This document shows, piece by piece, positions 54,389 to 62,716 of a DNA stretch of 64,000 nucleotides (positions within the stretch are counted from its first letter, which is position 1; the number at the start of each line of letters is the position of its first letter). Location: the NCBI RefSeq assembly GCF_900107105.1, contig NZ_FNOT01000014.1, positions 62,001 to 126,000 of the forward strand, given 5' to 3'. The position numbers and the translations under genes were made by a program. The notes below the pieces were generated by a model. The model did not search any database. It was not told the DNA's origin and saw nothing but the letters and a program-made list of their open reading frames with translations. This DNA is from Geodermatophilus africanus (lineage in GTDB: Bacteria > Actinomycetota > Actinomycetes > Mycobacteriales > Geodermatophilaceae).

Positions 54389-56959
54389 TCACCGAATACC
54401 CGGCCGTGGCGTTCCGCGCTGGGTCGAGCCGGGCTCCGCGAGTAGTTCGAGTCCGAGTGCTCGGTCGAGCAGCCGAAACCGGTAGGCGCCGCTGAGCAGC
54501 AGGAACCAGACGACCAGTGTGGGCAGCACGACGAGGAACACCGGCTCGGCCGCGTCGGTGACACCGAAGTAGTCGGTGAACCAGGGCACGTACAGGCCTG
54601 CGCTGAACGCGACCACGAGCACCGCGGCCAGCACGGCCGGCCGCTTGTCGCCGTCCGGCCGGGTCCACGACGCGAAGAGCCGGGAGGGCGGCTTGAGGAA
54701 CAGGATGAGCACGAAGGCGGCGTAGGAGACGAACGTCGACAGGCCGGTCTGCGCCCCGAGGGTCGCTGCGGCCTCGGCGAACCCGACGTCATCGGAGGAC
54801 AGGCCGGTGTACTGCTCGAACTCGGTGATGGCGAACGCGGGGAAGTCAGGGCCAGCGAGCGCGTCGATGAGGTCGGTGTAGAGCGTGGCGTACACGGCCA
54901 CGCCGCCCGCCGCGGTGACCAGGGCGGCCGGGACCACGAACCGGCCGAGGTCGGCCAGCAGGTGCGGGTCGGGAGGCTGCGGACGAGCCCAGGCGGTGAG
55001 GAACAGCGTCGGTACGCCCACCGTCAGCAGGGTCAGCCCCACCTGCGCGGGCGAGTAGGGGAAGCCCAGGCCGAGCAGGGTGACCGTGAGGATGACCAGG
55101 CCCTGGGTGGCGACGCGGGCGAGGAAGACCTGCATGGACGTCGCGATGCCGCTGATGATGCGGCGGCCCTCGTGGCGGGCCGGCACGAGAGCGGCCAGGG
55201 AGTCCTCGGTCAGCACGATGTCGGCGACGTCGCGGGTGACGGCGCTGCCGCTGCGCATGGCCACGCCGACCTGCGCGGCCTTGAGCGCTCTGGCGTCGTT
55301 GACGCCGTCGCCGAGCATGGCGACGTAGCGGCCCTGCCGGCGCAGCGCGGCGACGAGGCGCTCCTTCTGCTCGGGGGCGATGCGGCCGAACACCGCGGTG
55401 CGGGCCACGACGGCGTCCAGTTCCGGGTCGGAGAGCGCGTCCAGGTCGGCTCCGCTGAGCGCGTCCGCGCCGTCCAGGCCGGCCTGCCGGGCCAGCGCGG
55501 CGACCGTGCGGGGGTCGTCGCCGGAGATGACCTTCACCGCGACGCCGTCTTCGGTGAACCGGGCCAGCGTCTCGCGGACCTGCGGCCGCAGCTCGTCGGC
55601 GAGGGCGAGCACGGCCAGCGGCTCCAGGGCGGGCAGCCGCGGCCGCCCGCCGTCGTCGCGCAGCGGGGCCAGCGGGTCGACCGCTCGGGCGGCGACGAGG
55701 ACCCGCAGCCCCTGCGCCGTCCGCTCGCCCACGACCCCGGTGAGCGGCGCACCGGTCAGGTGCGGTGCCAGGACGTCGGGTGCGCCGAGGACGAACAGGC
55801 CGTCGTCGGTGCGCACCGCACTCCACCGCAGCGACGAGGAGAACGGGATCTCCTCCCGCACCGGCCACGGCTCGCCGGGCAGCGCGGCGGCCAGCGCGGT
55901 GGTCGTGAGGTTCGGCGTGGCCGCGCTGCGGGCCAGCGAACCGACCACCGATTCCACGTCCCCGGGCGCCAGCGACCCGACCGGCACGACCTCGGCGAGG
56001 CCCAGCCGGCCTGTCGTCAACGTGCCGGTCTTGTCGGTGCAGACGACGTCGACGTTGCTCATCGACTCCACGGCGTTCACCTGCTGCACCAGGGCACCGC
56101 GCCCGGCGCTCCTCGCCGCGCCGGCGGTGTAGGCGACCGCGACCAGGAAGAACAACCCGTAGGGAACCAGCCCGGACAGCACCGCGGTGGTCTGCACCAC
56201 CCGGACCAGGGAGAACCCTTCCAGGGCCGCCTGCAGCAGGATGGCGCCGCTCATCAGCACCACCAGGCAGATGACCAGCCGGACGACGAAGGCGATGCGG
56301 CGTTGCAGCGGGGTGGTGTCGGTGGACACCCGCCGGGCGTCGGCGGTGAGCCGGCTGGAGTAGCTGGCCGCGCCGACGTCCCGGGCCAGCTGGTACCCCT
56401 CGCCGCCGACGCAGAAGCTGCCCGACAGCAGGTCCTCGCCGGGCTTCTTCACCTGCGGATCGGACTCCCCGGTGAGCAGGGACTCGTCGGCCTCGACGCG
56501 TCCGCCGTCCAGCACCGGCCCGTCGACGACGACCTGGTCGCCGGGGCGTACGTGCATGACGTCGCCGCGGACGACCTCCTCGGGGAGGATCTCCACGTCT
56601 CGGCCGTCCCGGACCACGGTGACCGTGCCCCGGCTGAGCAGCTGCAGACGGTCGAGCTTGCGTTTGGCCCGGATCTCCTGGACCGCGCTGATCGCGGCGT
56701 TGACCAGGCCCAGGCCGACGCTCACGACCGCGTCGTTGACGCGCCCCAGCGCGAGCAGCGCGACGCCGATGCCGAAGAGGACCAGGTTGAAGAAGGAGAA
56801 GACGTTGGTGCGCAGGATCTGCGCGTAGCTGCGCGAGGACCGGCTGACGGCGACGTTCGCCTCGCCGCGCCGGCGCCGGGACGCGACCTCGGCCTCGGAC
56901 AGCCCCTCGGGCCCGGTGGCCGCCGCCCCCCGGTGCGCGTCCGTCGACTGCACGTCCAT
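54389..56959 (-). CDS. P-type cation-transporting ATPase (CtpE-like)
   Basis: 856 residues from ATG 56959, which has GGGGAG 8 nt upstream. Domains in order: two helices (TNVFSFFNLVLFGIGVALLA), actuator with DESLLTGESDPQVKKPGEDL, a helix pair with VLSGLVPYGLFFLVAVAYTA, phosphorylation motif VVCTDKTGTLTTG (Asp near 305), nucleotide domain KVISGDDPRTVAAL, hinge AMLGDGVNDARALKAAQVGV and about six C-terminal helices. VPYG in place of a heavy-metal CPx motif places it with Ca2+/Mn2+-type pumps such as mycobacterial CtpE. The C-terminal domain is longer than in heavy-metal pumps. Monocistronic. Confidence 0.92.
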   Translation of the reverse strand: MDVQSTDAHRGAAATGPEGLSEAEVASRRRRGEANVAVSRSSRSYAQILRTNVFSFFNLVLFGIGVALLALGRVNDAVVSVGLGLVNAAISAVQEIRAKRKLDRLQLLSRGTVTVVRDGRDVEILPEEVVRGDVMHVRPGDQVVVDGPVLDGGRVEADESLLTGESDPQVKKPGEDLLSGSFCVGGEGYQLARDVGAASYSSRLTADARRVSTDTTPLQRRIAFVVRLVICLVVLMSGAILLQAALEGFSLVRVVQTTAVLSGLVPYGLFFLVAVAYTAGAARSAGRGALVQQVNAVESMSNVDVVCTDKTGTLTTGRLGLAEVVPVGSLAPGDVESVVGSLARSAATPNLTTTALAAALPGEPWPVREEIPFSSSLRWSAVRTDDGLFVLGAPDVLAPHLTGAPLTGVVGERTAQGLRVLVAARAVDPLAPLRDDGGRPRLPALEPLAVLALADELRPQVRETLARFTEDGVAVKVISGDDPRTVAALARQAGLDGADALSGADLDALSDPELDAVVARTAVFGRIAPEQKERLVAALRRQGRYVAMLGDGVNDARALKAAQVGVAMRSGSAVTRDVADIVLTEDSLAALVPARHEGRRIISGIATSMQVFLARVATQGLVILTVTLLGLGFPYSPAQVGLTLLTVGVPTLFLTAWARPQPPDPHLLADLGRFVVPAALVTAAGGVAVYATLYTDLIDALAGPDFPAFAITEFEQYTGLSSDDVGFAEAAATLGAQTGLSTFVSYAAFVLILFLKPPSRLFASWTRPDGDKRPAVLAAVLVVAFSAGLYVPWFTDYFGVTDAAEPVFLVVLPTLVVWFLLLSGAYRFRLLDRALGLELLAEPGSTQRGTPRPGIR

Positions 56960-57246
56960 CCCGCCCACTCCCCGCCCCGTCGCCGCTGTTCCGGGCCCGG
57001 CCGAGCGCTCGTCCCGTGCATCGGCCGGCGTCCGCGGTGGCTCAGCGGTCTGTCCCGTCACCGGAGTCTCCCCTGCCGGAGCGGTGGTCGCTGGCCCGTG
57101 GTATCGGAACCCGGGAGGGTCACCGGACCGACGGCGGGCACGGTGCGGCCCGCCGTCACACGTCCCCCGGTGCCCGGTGAGCCCGCGGAGGCGGGCGCCG
57201 TCGTCCACCGGTTGCGCTGCTCGGCCCGCTCGGTGATGGCAAGTCA

Positions 57247-57275
57247 TTGACTGGCGACCGGGCCTGTGCGAAATT
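57247..57275 (+). promoter_or_regulatory. Promoter of the aldolase gene
   Basis: TTGACT (57247-57252), 17-nt spacer, GAAATT (57270-57275). The -10 is weak but the -35 and spacing are good, and the operator palindrome starts at its last two bases. Same geometry as the promoter at 60814. Confidence 0.5.
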
Positions 57276-57287
57276 GGACCGGTCCAA
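57274..57287. promoter_or_regulatory. LacI-type operator 1
   Basis: Perfect 14-bp palindrome TTGGACCGGTCCAA with a CpG centre, 76 nt before the aldolase ATG and overlapping its -10. Identical to the copy at 60842-60855. A CG-centred palindrome of this sort is typical for LacI-family regulators. Confidence 0.75.
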
Positions 57288-57362
57288 ATCGCCCCCCGGC
57301 GGATGAGCTGACGAAGAGAAGAGCTCAATGATGGGATTACGGTTCGTCAACGGGAACTGCCG

Positions 57363-58190
57363 ATGAGCGACATCGCCCGGCAGCCCGGACCGCTCAACGG
57401 AGGGCAGTTGCGTGACCGGTTGGCAGCCGGTCAGGCGACGTTGGGCACCTTCGTCGGCACGGCCTCCCCGGTCACCGCTGAAGTGTGTGCCGCGGCCGGG
57501 TTCGACTGGTTGCTGGTCGACCTGGAGCACGGTCTGGGTGGGGAGGAGCAGGTGGGGGCAACCGTGCCGGCGGCTGCCGCCTACGGCGTCCCGACCCTCG
57601 TACGTGTCGAGTCCGAGGCGCGCATCCGCATCGGTCGAGTGCTCGATGCCGGCGCAGCCGGTGTGATGCTCCCGCGGCTCGACACGCCGGTGCAGGTGCA
57701 TGCTGCGATCAAGCACCTGTACTACCCGCCGCGCGGCGACCGTGGCGTGGCAACGTACAACCGGGCCTGCAGGTTCGGGCTCGATCCCGGCGCTCTGGAC
57801 AGGGGGAACGACGAGGTCCTCTGCGTCGTCCAGATCGAGTCCGTGCGAGCCGTCGCAGCGGCGGAGGAGATCGCGGCCATCGATGGGGTCGACGTGCTGT
57901 TCGTAGGCCCCCGCGACCTCAGCCACGATCTCGGCGTGCCGGGCCAGGTGCAGGCTCCGGTGTTCCTCGACGCCCTCGAGCAGGTTCGTCTCGCCAGTCG
58001 CAAAGCCGGCAAGGCCTGCGGCCTGCTCGTGAACGACGGTGCGGCCGCCGCAGCCAAACTGGACGAGGGATGGACCTTCGTGGCCATCGGCTCTGATTCG
58101 ACCCTGCTCGCCACTGCCGCGACGTCACAGCTCGCCCGCGCCCGGAAGGGCGGCCCTGCAGATGTTCGCCGCAGCGAGGGCCCGGCGTAG
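57363..58190 (+). CDS. HpcH/HpaI family aldolase
   Basis: Class II (metal-dependent) 2-oxo acid aldolase/citrate-lyase-like enzyme, 275 residues. FDWLLVDLEHGLGGEEQVG, VPTLVRVESEARIRIGRVLD, GAAGVMLPRLDTPVQVHAAI, YPPRGDRGVATYNRACRF, VVQIESVRAVAAAEEIAAID (metal-binding Glu) and DVLFVGPRDLSHDLGVPG (Asp) match HpaI/GarL-type enzymes. The usual product pair is pyruvate plus an aldehyde. The LacI operator directly upstream puts it in the sugar-acid/inositol regulon. Confidence 0.9.
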   Translation: MSDIARQPGPLNGGQLRDRLAAGQATLGTFVGTASPVTAEVCAAAGFDWLLVDLEHGLGGEEQVGATVPAAAAYGVPTLVRVESEARIRIGRVLDAGAAGVMLPRLDTPVQVHAAIKHLYYPPRGDRGVATYNRACRFGLDPGALDRGNDEVLCVVQIESVRAVAAAEEIAAIDGVDVLFVGPRDLSHDLGVPGQVQAPVFLDALEQVRLASRKAGKACGLLVNDGAAAAAKLDEGWTFVAIGSDSTLLATAATSQLARARKGGPADVRRSEGPA

Positions 58191-58535
58191 CTGGTGACGA
58201 CCGCGCCCGCCGAAGGTGAGGTCCCCTTGAGCGTGGATGTAGTCCTCCCTGTCTTGGTCGTCCGCAGAGGCCGTGACGCAATCAGGGCCGGCTCGGCCGC
58301 CTCCTGGGGGTCTGTCATGGCGGGAGCGGAGGCCGTGCGGACAGCCCGCCATGACCACCGTGAACAGCGCCTGGTCGATCCGCCGGCGTCGTTCCAGCGG
58401 CGAGGGCAACGCACGAGCGGCCGCGGCGCGGGATGCGCAGCGCCGGACCACACCCTGGTCGCCAACATCGACACGAATAAGCCGTAGTCGGCGGCCGGGA
58501 ATGATCGTTCTGTCCTCATCAACACTGGAGTTGCC
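58191..58535. other. No recognisable gene
   Basis: 345 nt between the aldolase and the dehydrogenase. Small frames such as TDPQEAAEPALIASRPL on the minus strand are open but match nothing I know. No operator palindrome is present here. Confidence 0.45.
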
Positions 58536-59549
58536 ATGAGAATCGGGTTGATCGGGCTCGGCCGGATCGGCGCCTTCCACGCCGAGACGCTGTCCGCGTT
58601 GTCGTCGGTGACCTCCCTCGTCGTGACCGACGCCGTCCCGGCGGCCATCGATCCCGTCGTGAAGCAGCTCGGCGTCGAGGCCGTTGAGACACCTGAGAAG
58701 CTCCTGGCCTCGGGCGTGGATGGCGTCGTGATCGCTGCGGCCACCGACGCCCACCCCGAGCTCATCGTCGCCGCGGCCGAAGCCGGGGTGCCGGTGTTCT
58801 GCGAGAAACCGGTTGCGCGAACCATGGCCGAGGGCGTCGCAGTCGCCCGCCGGGTCGCCGGGTCGGGTGTGCCCGTCCACATCGGCTATCCACGCCGCTT
58901 CGACCCGGGCTTCGCAGCGGCCCGGGCGGCGGTCGCGAGCGGCGAGCTCGGGTGGCTGCACACCGTGCGCTCCACGACCCTGGACCCCGCACCGCCACCA
59001 CCTGCGTACCTTGCTGTGTCCGGCGGCATCTTCCGCGACTGCAGCGTGCACGACTTCGACGCGATCCGCTGGGTCACGGGTCGAGAAGTCCTCGAGGTCT
59101 ACGCGACGGGGTCCGATCGCGGGGACCCAGTGTTCGCCCGGTCCGGCGACGTGGCGTTCGCCGCGACCGTGCTCACCCTCGACGACGGCGCGCGCGCCGT
59201 GGTGTCCAACAGTCGCTACAACGCGCGCGGCCACGACGTGCGGATGGAGTTGCACGGCTCGGTCGACAGCATCGCGGCCGGCTTGGATGACAAGCTCCCG
59301 CTGCGCTCGGCGCAGGCCGGCGTGACCTTCCCCGGCGGGAGGCCCTACGTGTTCTTCATGGACCGCTTCGCCGACGCCTTCCGGGCCGAGCTATCAGCGT
59401 TCACCGAGGTGGTCGCCGGTTCCCGACCCTCACCGTGCACGATCGAGGACGCGCTGGAGACGGGGTGGGTGGCCGAGGCCGCCACGTTGTCGCTGGCCGA
59501 GCACCGTCCCGTCCGCATCGACGAGGTGCGCGAACCAGTGCTCGGATGA
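58536..59549 (+). CDS. Gfo/Idh/MocA family oxidoreductase (inositol dehydrogenase-like)
   Basis: 337-residue NAD(P)-dependent sugar or polyol dehydrogenase. The Rossmann start is RIGLIGLGRIGAFHAETLSA, with the family signature VPVFCEKPVARTMAEGVAVA (catalytic Lys in EKP near 92), GYPRRFDPGFAAARAAV and the catalytic-pocket motif GGIFRDCSVHDFDAIRWVTG (Asp and His). These match IolG/IdhA-type enzymes that oxidise myo-inositol, scyllo-inositol or glucose. ATG 58536. The neighbourhood (IolD, aldehyde dehydrogenase) supports inositol or a related cyclitol. Confidence 0.9.
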   Translation: MRIGLIGLGRIGAFHAETLSALSSVTSLVVTDAVPAAIDPVVKQLGVEAVETPEKLLASGVDGVVIAAATDAHPELIVAAAEAGVPVFCEKPVARTMAEGVAVARRVAGSGVPVHIGYPRRFDPGFAAARAAVASGELGWLHTVRSTTLDPAPPPPAYLAVSGGIFRDCSVHDFDAIRWVTGREVLEVYATGSDRGDPVFARSGDVAFAATVLTLDDGARAVVSNSRYNARGHDVRMELHGSVDSIAAGLDDKLPLRSAQAGVTFPGGRPYVFFMDRFADAFRAELSAFTEVVAGSRPSPCTIEDALETGWVAEAATLSLAEHRPVRIDEVREPVLG

Positions 59550-60584
59550 TCAGTCGGCGGGTGCGGGGCCCGTCGAGGACCGCTCGACCAGTGCGGGGAA
59601 GAGCAGGCGGGTGCCCGCGGTGCCGCGCTCGCCGTCGATCCGGGCGGTGAGCGTGCGGCCGGCCACCTCCCCCACCTCGGTGATGTGGCTGTCGATCGTG
59701 GTCAGCGACAGCCGTTGCAGTCGCGCGAACCAGGTGTCGTCGTAGCCCACGACCGAGAGGTCCTCCGGGACACGGAGGCCCAGGTCGTCCGCGGCAGCCA
59801 GCACGCCGATCGCGGAGAGGTCGTTCGCCGCGACGATCGCGGTCGCCCGGTCCGAGGATCGCAGGAGGCCGGTCGCGACCCGATGTCCGGTGGCCTCAGT
59901 CCAGTCTCCGGTGACGCATCGGGGCTCGAGCCCGGCATCGGCCATCACCGCTTCATAGCCGACACGACGCAGACGACCCACCTCGCCCTCTCCCACGATG
60001 TGGGCGATGCGGCGGTGCCCCAGCTCGAGCAGGTGGCTCGTCGCCAGCTGAGCGCCACGGTAGTCGTCGTTGGCGACCACATCGACGGCGGACAAGCGCG
60101 GCTCCCGGGTGCCCGCGACGACTGTCGGGATCTGATCGCCGAGTGCCTTGACCTGTTCGGCGGCGGAGGGCGACGGCGTTCCCACCAGCACGAGTCCGTC
60201 CACCCGCAGATCCGACAGTGCCTGGACGGCGTCGGGCTCGGTGTGTCCGTCGGCGAGCAGCGGGCGGAGGCCGTGGCGGTGCAGGACCGGGCGCAGCCCG
60301 TCGAGCAGCGCCACATACCAGGGGTTGGACAGATCGTCGATGACGACCCCGACGGTTCGGGTGCGCCGCTCGGCGAGGCTGCGTGCCACGGGGTCGGGCC
60401 GGTAGCCCAGCTCGGCGACGGCTTTCAGCACGGCCTGCCGCTTCGACTCGGACACGTTCGGCGAATTCTTCAACACCAGCGACACCAGGGACTTGGACAC
60501 CCCGGCCCGGGCCGCCACGGTGCGGATGGTCGGCGGACGACCCGCAACGGGCTCAGACGTCACGCGGTCTCGCGTTGGTCGCAC
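59550..60584 (-). CDS. LacI family transcriptional regulator
   Basis: 344 residues. HTH: PTIRTVAARAGVSKSLVSLV, then LKNSPNVSESKRQAVLKAVA and the hinge ELGYRPDPVARSLAERRTRT. The effector domain begins VGVVIDDLSNPWYVALLDGL, with HLLELGHRRIAHIVGEGEVG and GYDDTWFARLQRLSLTTID. GTG 60584; GTG 60563 is an alternative that drops seven residues. An operator-like palindrome lies 64 nt upstream, so it probably regulates itself, the aldolase and the promoter at 60814. Confidence 0.93.
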   Translation of the reverse strand: MRPTRDRVTSEPVAGRPPTIRTVAARAGVSKSLVSLVLKNSPNVSESKRQAVLKAVAELGYRPDPVARSLAERRTRTVGVVIDDLSNPWYVALLDGLRPVLHRHGLRPLLADGHTEPDAVQALSDLRVDGLVLVGTPSPSAAEQVKALGDQIPTVVAGTREPRLSAVDVVANDDYRGAQLATSHLLELGHRRIAHIVGEGEVGRLRRVGYEAVMADAGLEPRCVTGDWTEATGHRVATGLLRSSDRATAIVAANDLSAIGVLAAADDLGLRVPEDLSVVGYDDTWFARLQRLSLTTIDSHITEVGEVAGRTLTARIDGERGTAGTRLLFPALVERSSTGPAPAD

Positions 60585-60647
60585 TCATCCGTGGCCCACT
60601 CTCATCGCCCGCCTCCACTCGTTGGCCAGCACACTACGTCCAGCAAC

Positions 60648-60661
60648 TTGGACATGTCCAA
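60648..60661. promoter_or_regulatory. LacI-type operator 2 (lacI promoter)
   Basis: TTGGACATGTCCAA, a 14-bp perfect palindrome differing from the other two sites only in its central two bases on each side (CATG for CCGG). It is upstream of lacI on the minus strand. Its left half can serve as -35 (TTGGAC) with TAGTGT 19 nt further on, so binding would block the regulator's own transcription. Confidence 0.65.
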
Positions 60662-60813
60662 CGACTCGTCGATCGCGAGGAGGTCCAGGTGACAGGGCGG
60701 CCACGGATCCACCCCGCTGTCTGGGCGTCCCGTGTCGATGAGCGGCGTCGCCCGAGTGAAGACGCCCGCCCGACGCCTGACCGAGATGCGTGTACTCGCA
60801 GAACAGGAGGGGG

Positions 60814-60842
60814 TTGACCAGCAGGGTGACCCGGGTCATAGT
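60814..60842 (+). promoter_or_regulatory. Promoter upstream of LacI relic and aldehyde dehydrogenase
   Basis: TTGACC (60814-60819), 17-nt spacer, CATAGT (60837-60842), one of the best sigma-70-type promoters in the window. Operator 3 starts at the last base of the -10, so a bound repressor would exclude polymerase. Confidence 0.65.
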
Positions 60843-60855
60843 TGGACCGGTCCAA
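60842..60855. promoter_or_regulatory. LacI-type operator 3
   Basis: TTGGACCGGTCCAA, identical to operator 1, directly downstream of the -10 at 60837 and 33 nt before the ATG of the LacI relic. Confidence 0.75.
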
Positions 60856-60887
60856 GACATGCGGACGTCGGAGCCGAAGGAGGGCAC

Positions 60888-61127
60888 ATGCCGGTACGCA
60901 GGGGGTCGAACGGCCGGCGGTCCGCCATCCGGGACGTCGCCGAGCGCGTCCAGCGGGCTGGTGACGAGCTCGGCTACCGCATGCAGCTGGCGGCCCGCTC
61001 GCTGTCCGACGTCCGGTCGGATACCGCCGGGGTCCTCGTCGCCGACCTGCGGAACCGGTTGCGGGTCGGCGTGGTCGCGTGGGCCGGTCAGGTGTCCCTT
61101 TCTGGACCGTCCAGCCGCGCATTGTGA
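60888..61127 (+). pseudogene. Truncated second LacI gene lacking its HTH core
   Basis: ATG 60888 has a strong GAAGGAGGG Shine-Dalgarno. It encodes 79 residues: SNGRRSAIRDVAERV, then directly QRAGDELGYRMQLAARSLSD and DTAGVLVADLRN. In an intact LacI protein about 25 residues (the recognition helix and the start of the hinge) lie between RDVAER and ELGYR; they are deleted. The effector domain is cut after ADLRN. The promoter and operator in front of it are intact, so a short non-binding peptide may still be made. 61128-61243 leads into the aldehyde dehydrogenase. Confidence 0.75.
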
Positions 61128-61243
61128 CTGTCGAAGATCTGTCCCGAAGTGTCGTGGAACGCCCCGCGCACGGTGTGGAACGACCCGATTGTCGCCAGTG
61201 GGAGCCGGGCGCCGGCCCGACGAGACCAACGAAGGAGAGAGCG

Positions 61244-62683
61244 TTGACGAGCACGCAGTTGCTGATCGGCGGGCGGTGGACGGCCGCCCGGACCAGTGAG
61301 ATCGAGGAGGTCCGCTCGCCGTACGACGGGAGCGTCGTGGGTGAGGTCCCCGTGGCGGGACTCGACGACGTCGAGCTGGCTCTCCAGGCGGCCGAGCGCG
61401 GTGCGGCGACTTGGCGGCGCACCCCGGCCCACGAGCGGATGCGCATCCTGCTGCGGGCCGCGGAGCTGGCCGACGAGCGCACCGCGCAGATCGCGGCGAC
61501 GATCAGTGCCGAGAACGGCAAGACGATCACCGAGGCGACCGTCGAGGCCGGCCGCTCCGGCGATCTGATCCGGCTCTCGGCGTTCGAGGGCACGCAACTC
61601 TACGGCGACACCCTGCCGCTGGACGCGAACAAGGGCACGGGCTTCGACAAAATCGGTTTCACGGTCCGCCAGCCGGTCGGCATCGTCGTCGCGATCACCC
61701 CGTTCAACTATCCGTCGCTGCTGGTCCTGCACAAGATCGGGCCGGCGCTGGCGGCCGGGAACGCGGTCGTCCTCAAGCCCGCCCGCAACACCCCGCTGAC
61801 CGCGCTGGCGCTGGCGGCGTGCTTCGTCGACGCCGGGTTGCCCGAGGGCGTGCTGTCGGTCCTCACCGGCCCGGGCGGCGCACTCGGTGACACCCTCGTG
61901 GCGGACCCGCGGGTGCGGAAGGTCTCGTTCACCGGCTCGACCGGCATCGGCGAGCGCATCGCAGCCCGGGCCGGGGTCAAGAAGCTGTCGCTGGAGCTCG
62001 GAGCGTCCTGCCCGGTCGTGATCATGCCGGACGCCGATCTGGAGCTGGCGTCGAGCGCGGTGGCCGTGGGTGGCTTCGCCAACGCGGGCCAGGTCTGCAT
62101 CTCTGTGCAGCGTGTGATCGCGCACCCGGCGATCAACGATGACTTCCTGGACGCCCTGGTCCCGAAGGTGGAGGCCATCAGGACCGGCGACCCGTCGTCG
62201 GCGGACACCACCATGGGTGCGGTCATCTCCACAGCGGAGGCCGAGCGGATCCAGGAGTCGATCACCGCAGCGGCGAAGGCCGGGGCGCGCGTCCTGACCG
62301 GCGGGGAGCGCGACGGCGCCGTGGTCGCCCCGACGGTGGTCGCCGACGTCGACCCGTCGTCCCCGTTCAGCCAGGACGAGCTGTTCGGTCCGGCGGTCGC
62401 GGTGAGCAAGGCCGAGGACTGGGAGTCGGCGATCGCCCAGGCGAACGGCACCGCCTTCGGCCTCGCCGCGGGGATCTTCACCGCCGACGTCGCGGGCGCC
62501 GTTCGGGCCATCCGGGAGATCGACGCCGGGAACGTCCACATCAACTGGACGCCCCTGTGGCGTGCCGACCTCATGCCCTACGGCGGCCTGAAGGGGAGCG
62601 GAATCGGCAAGGAAGGGCCGCGCTGGGCGGTCGCCGAGATGACCGAGGAGAAGACGGTCGTCCTGCACGGCCGGCCCTGGTGA
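61244..62683 (+). CDS. NAD(P)-dependent aldehyde dehydrogenase
   Basis: 479 residues from TTG 61244 with GAAGGAGAG upstream. TSTQLLIGGRWTAARTSEIE opens it. The catalytic set is present: Asn in ITPFNYPSLL (about 152), the nucleotide-binding GSTGIGERIAARAG, Glu near 251 in LELGASCPVV (Ala-Ser replace the usual Gly-Gly) and nucleophile Cys285 in NAGQVCISVQRV. The sequence is not the MmsA type (IolA), closer to general semialdehyde or glyceraldehyde-phosphate dehydrogenases. With IolD downstream 33 nt away it is part of the cyclitol pathway operon, probably under operator 3. Confidence 0.9.
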   Translation: MTSTQLLIGGRWTAARTSEIEEVRSPYDGSVVGEVPVAGLDDVELALQAAERGAATWRRTPAHERMRILLRAAELADERTAQIAATISAENGKTITEATVEAGRSGDLIRLSAFEGTQLYGDTLPLDANKGTGFDKIGFTVRQPVGIVVAITPFNYPSLLVLHKIGPALAAGNAVVLKPARNTPLTALALAACFVDAGLPEGVLSVLTGPGGALGDTLVADPRVRKVSFTGSTGIGERIAARAGVKKLSLELGASCPVVIMPDADLELASSAVAVGGFANAGQVCISVQRVIAHPAINDDFLDALVPKVEAIRTGDPSSADTTMGAVISTAEAERIQESITAAAKAGARVLTGGERDGAVVAPTVVADVDPSSPFSQDELFGPAVAVSKAEDWESAIAQANGTAFGLAAGIFTADVAGAVRAIREIDAGNVHINWTPLWRADLMPYGGLKGSGIGKEGPRWAVAEMTEEKTVVLHGRPW

Positions 62684-62716
62684 CCCCCTGCACGGACTCG
62701 AGAAGAAAGAGCTGCC

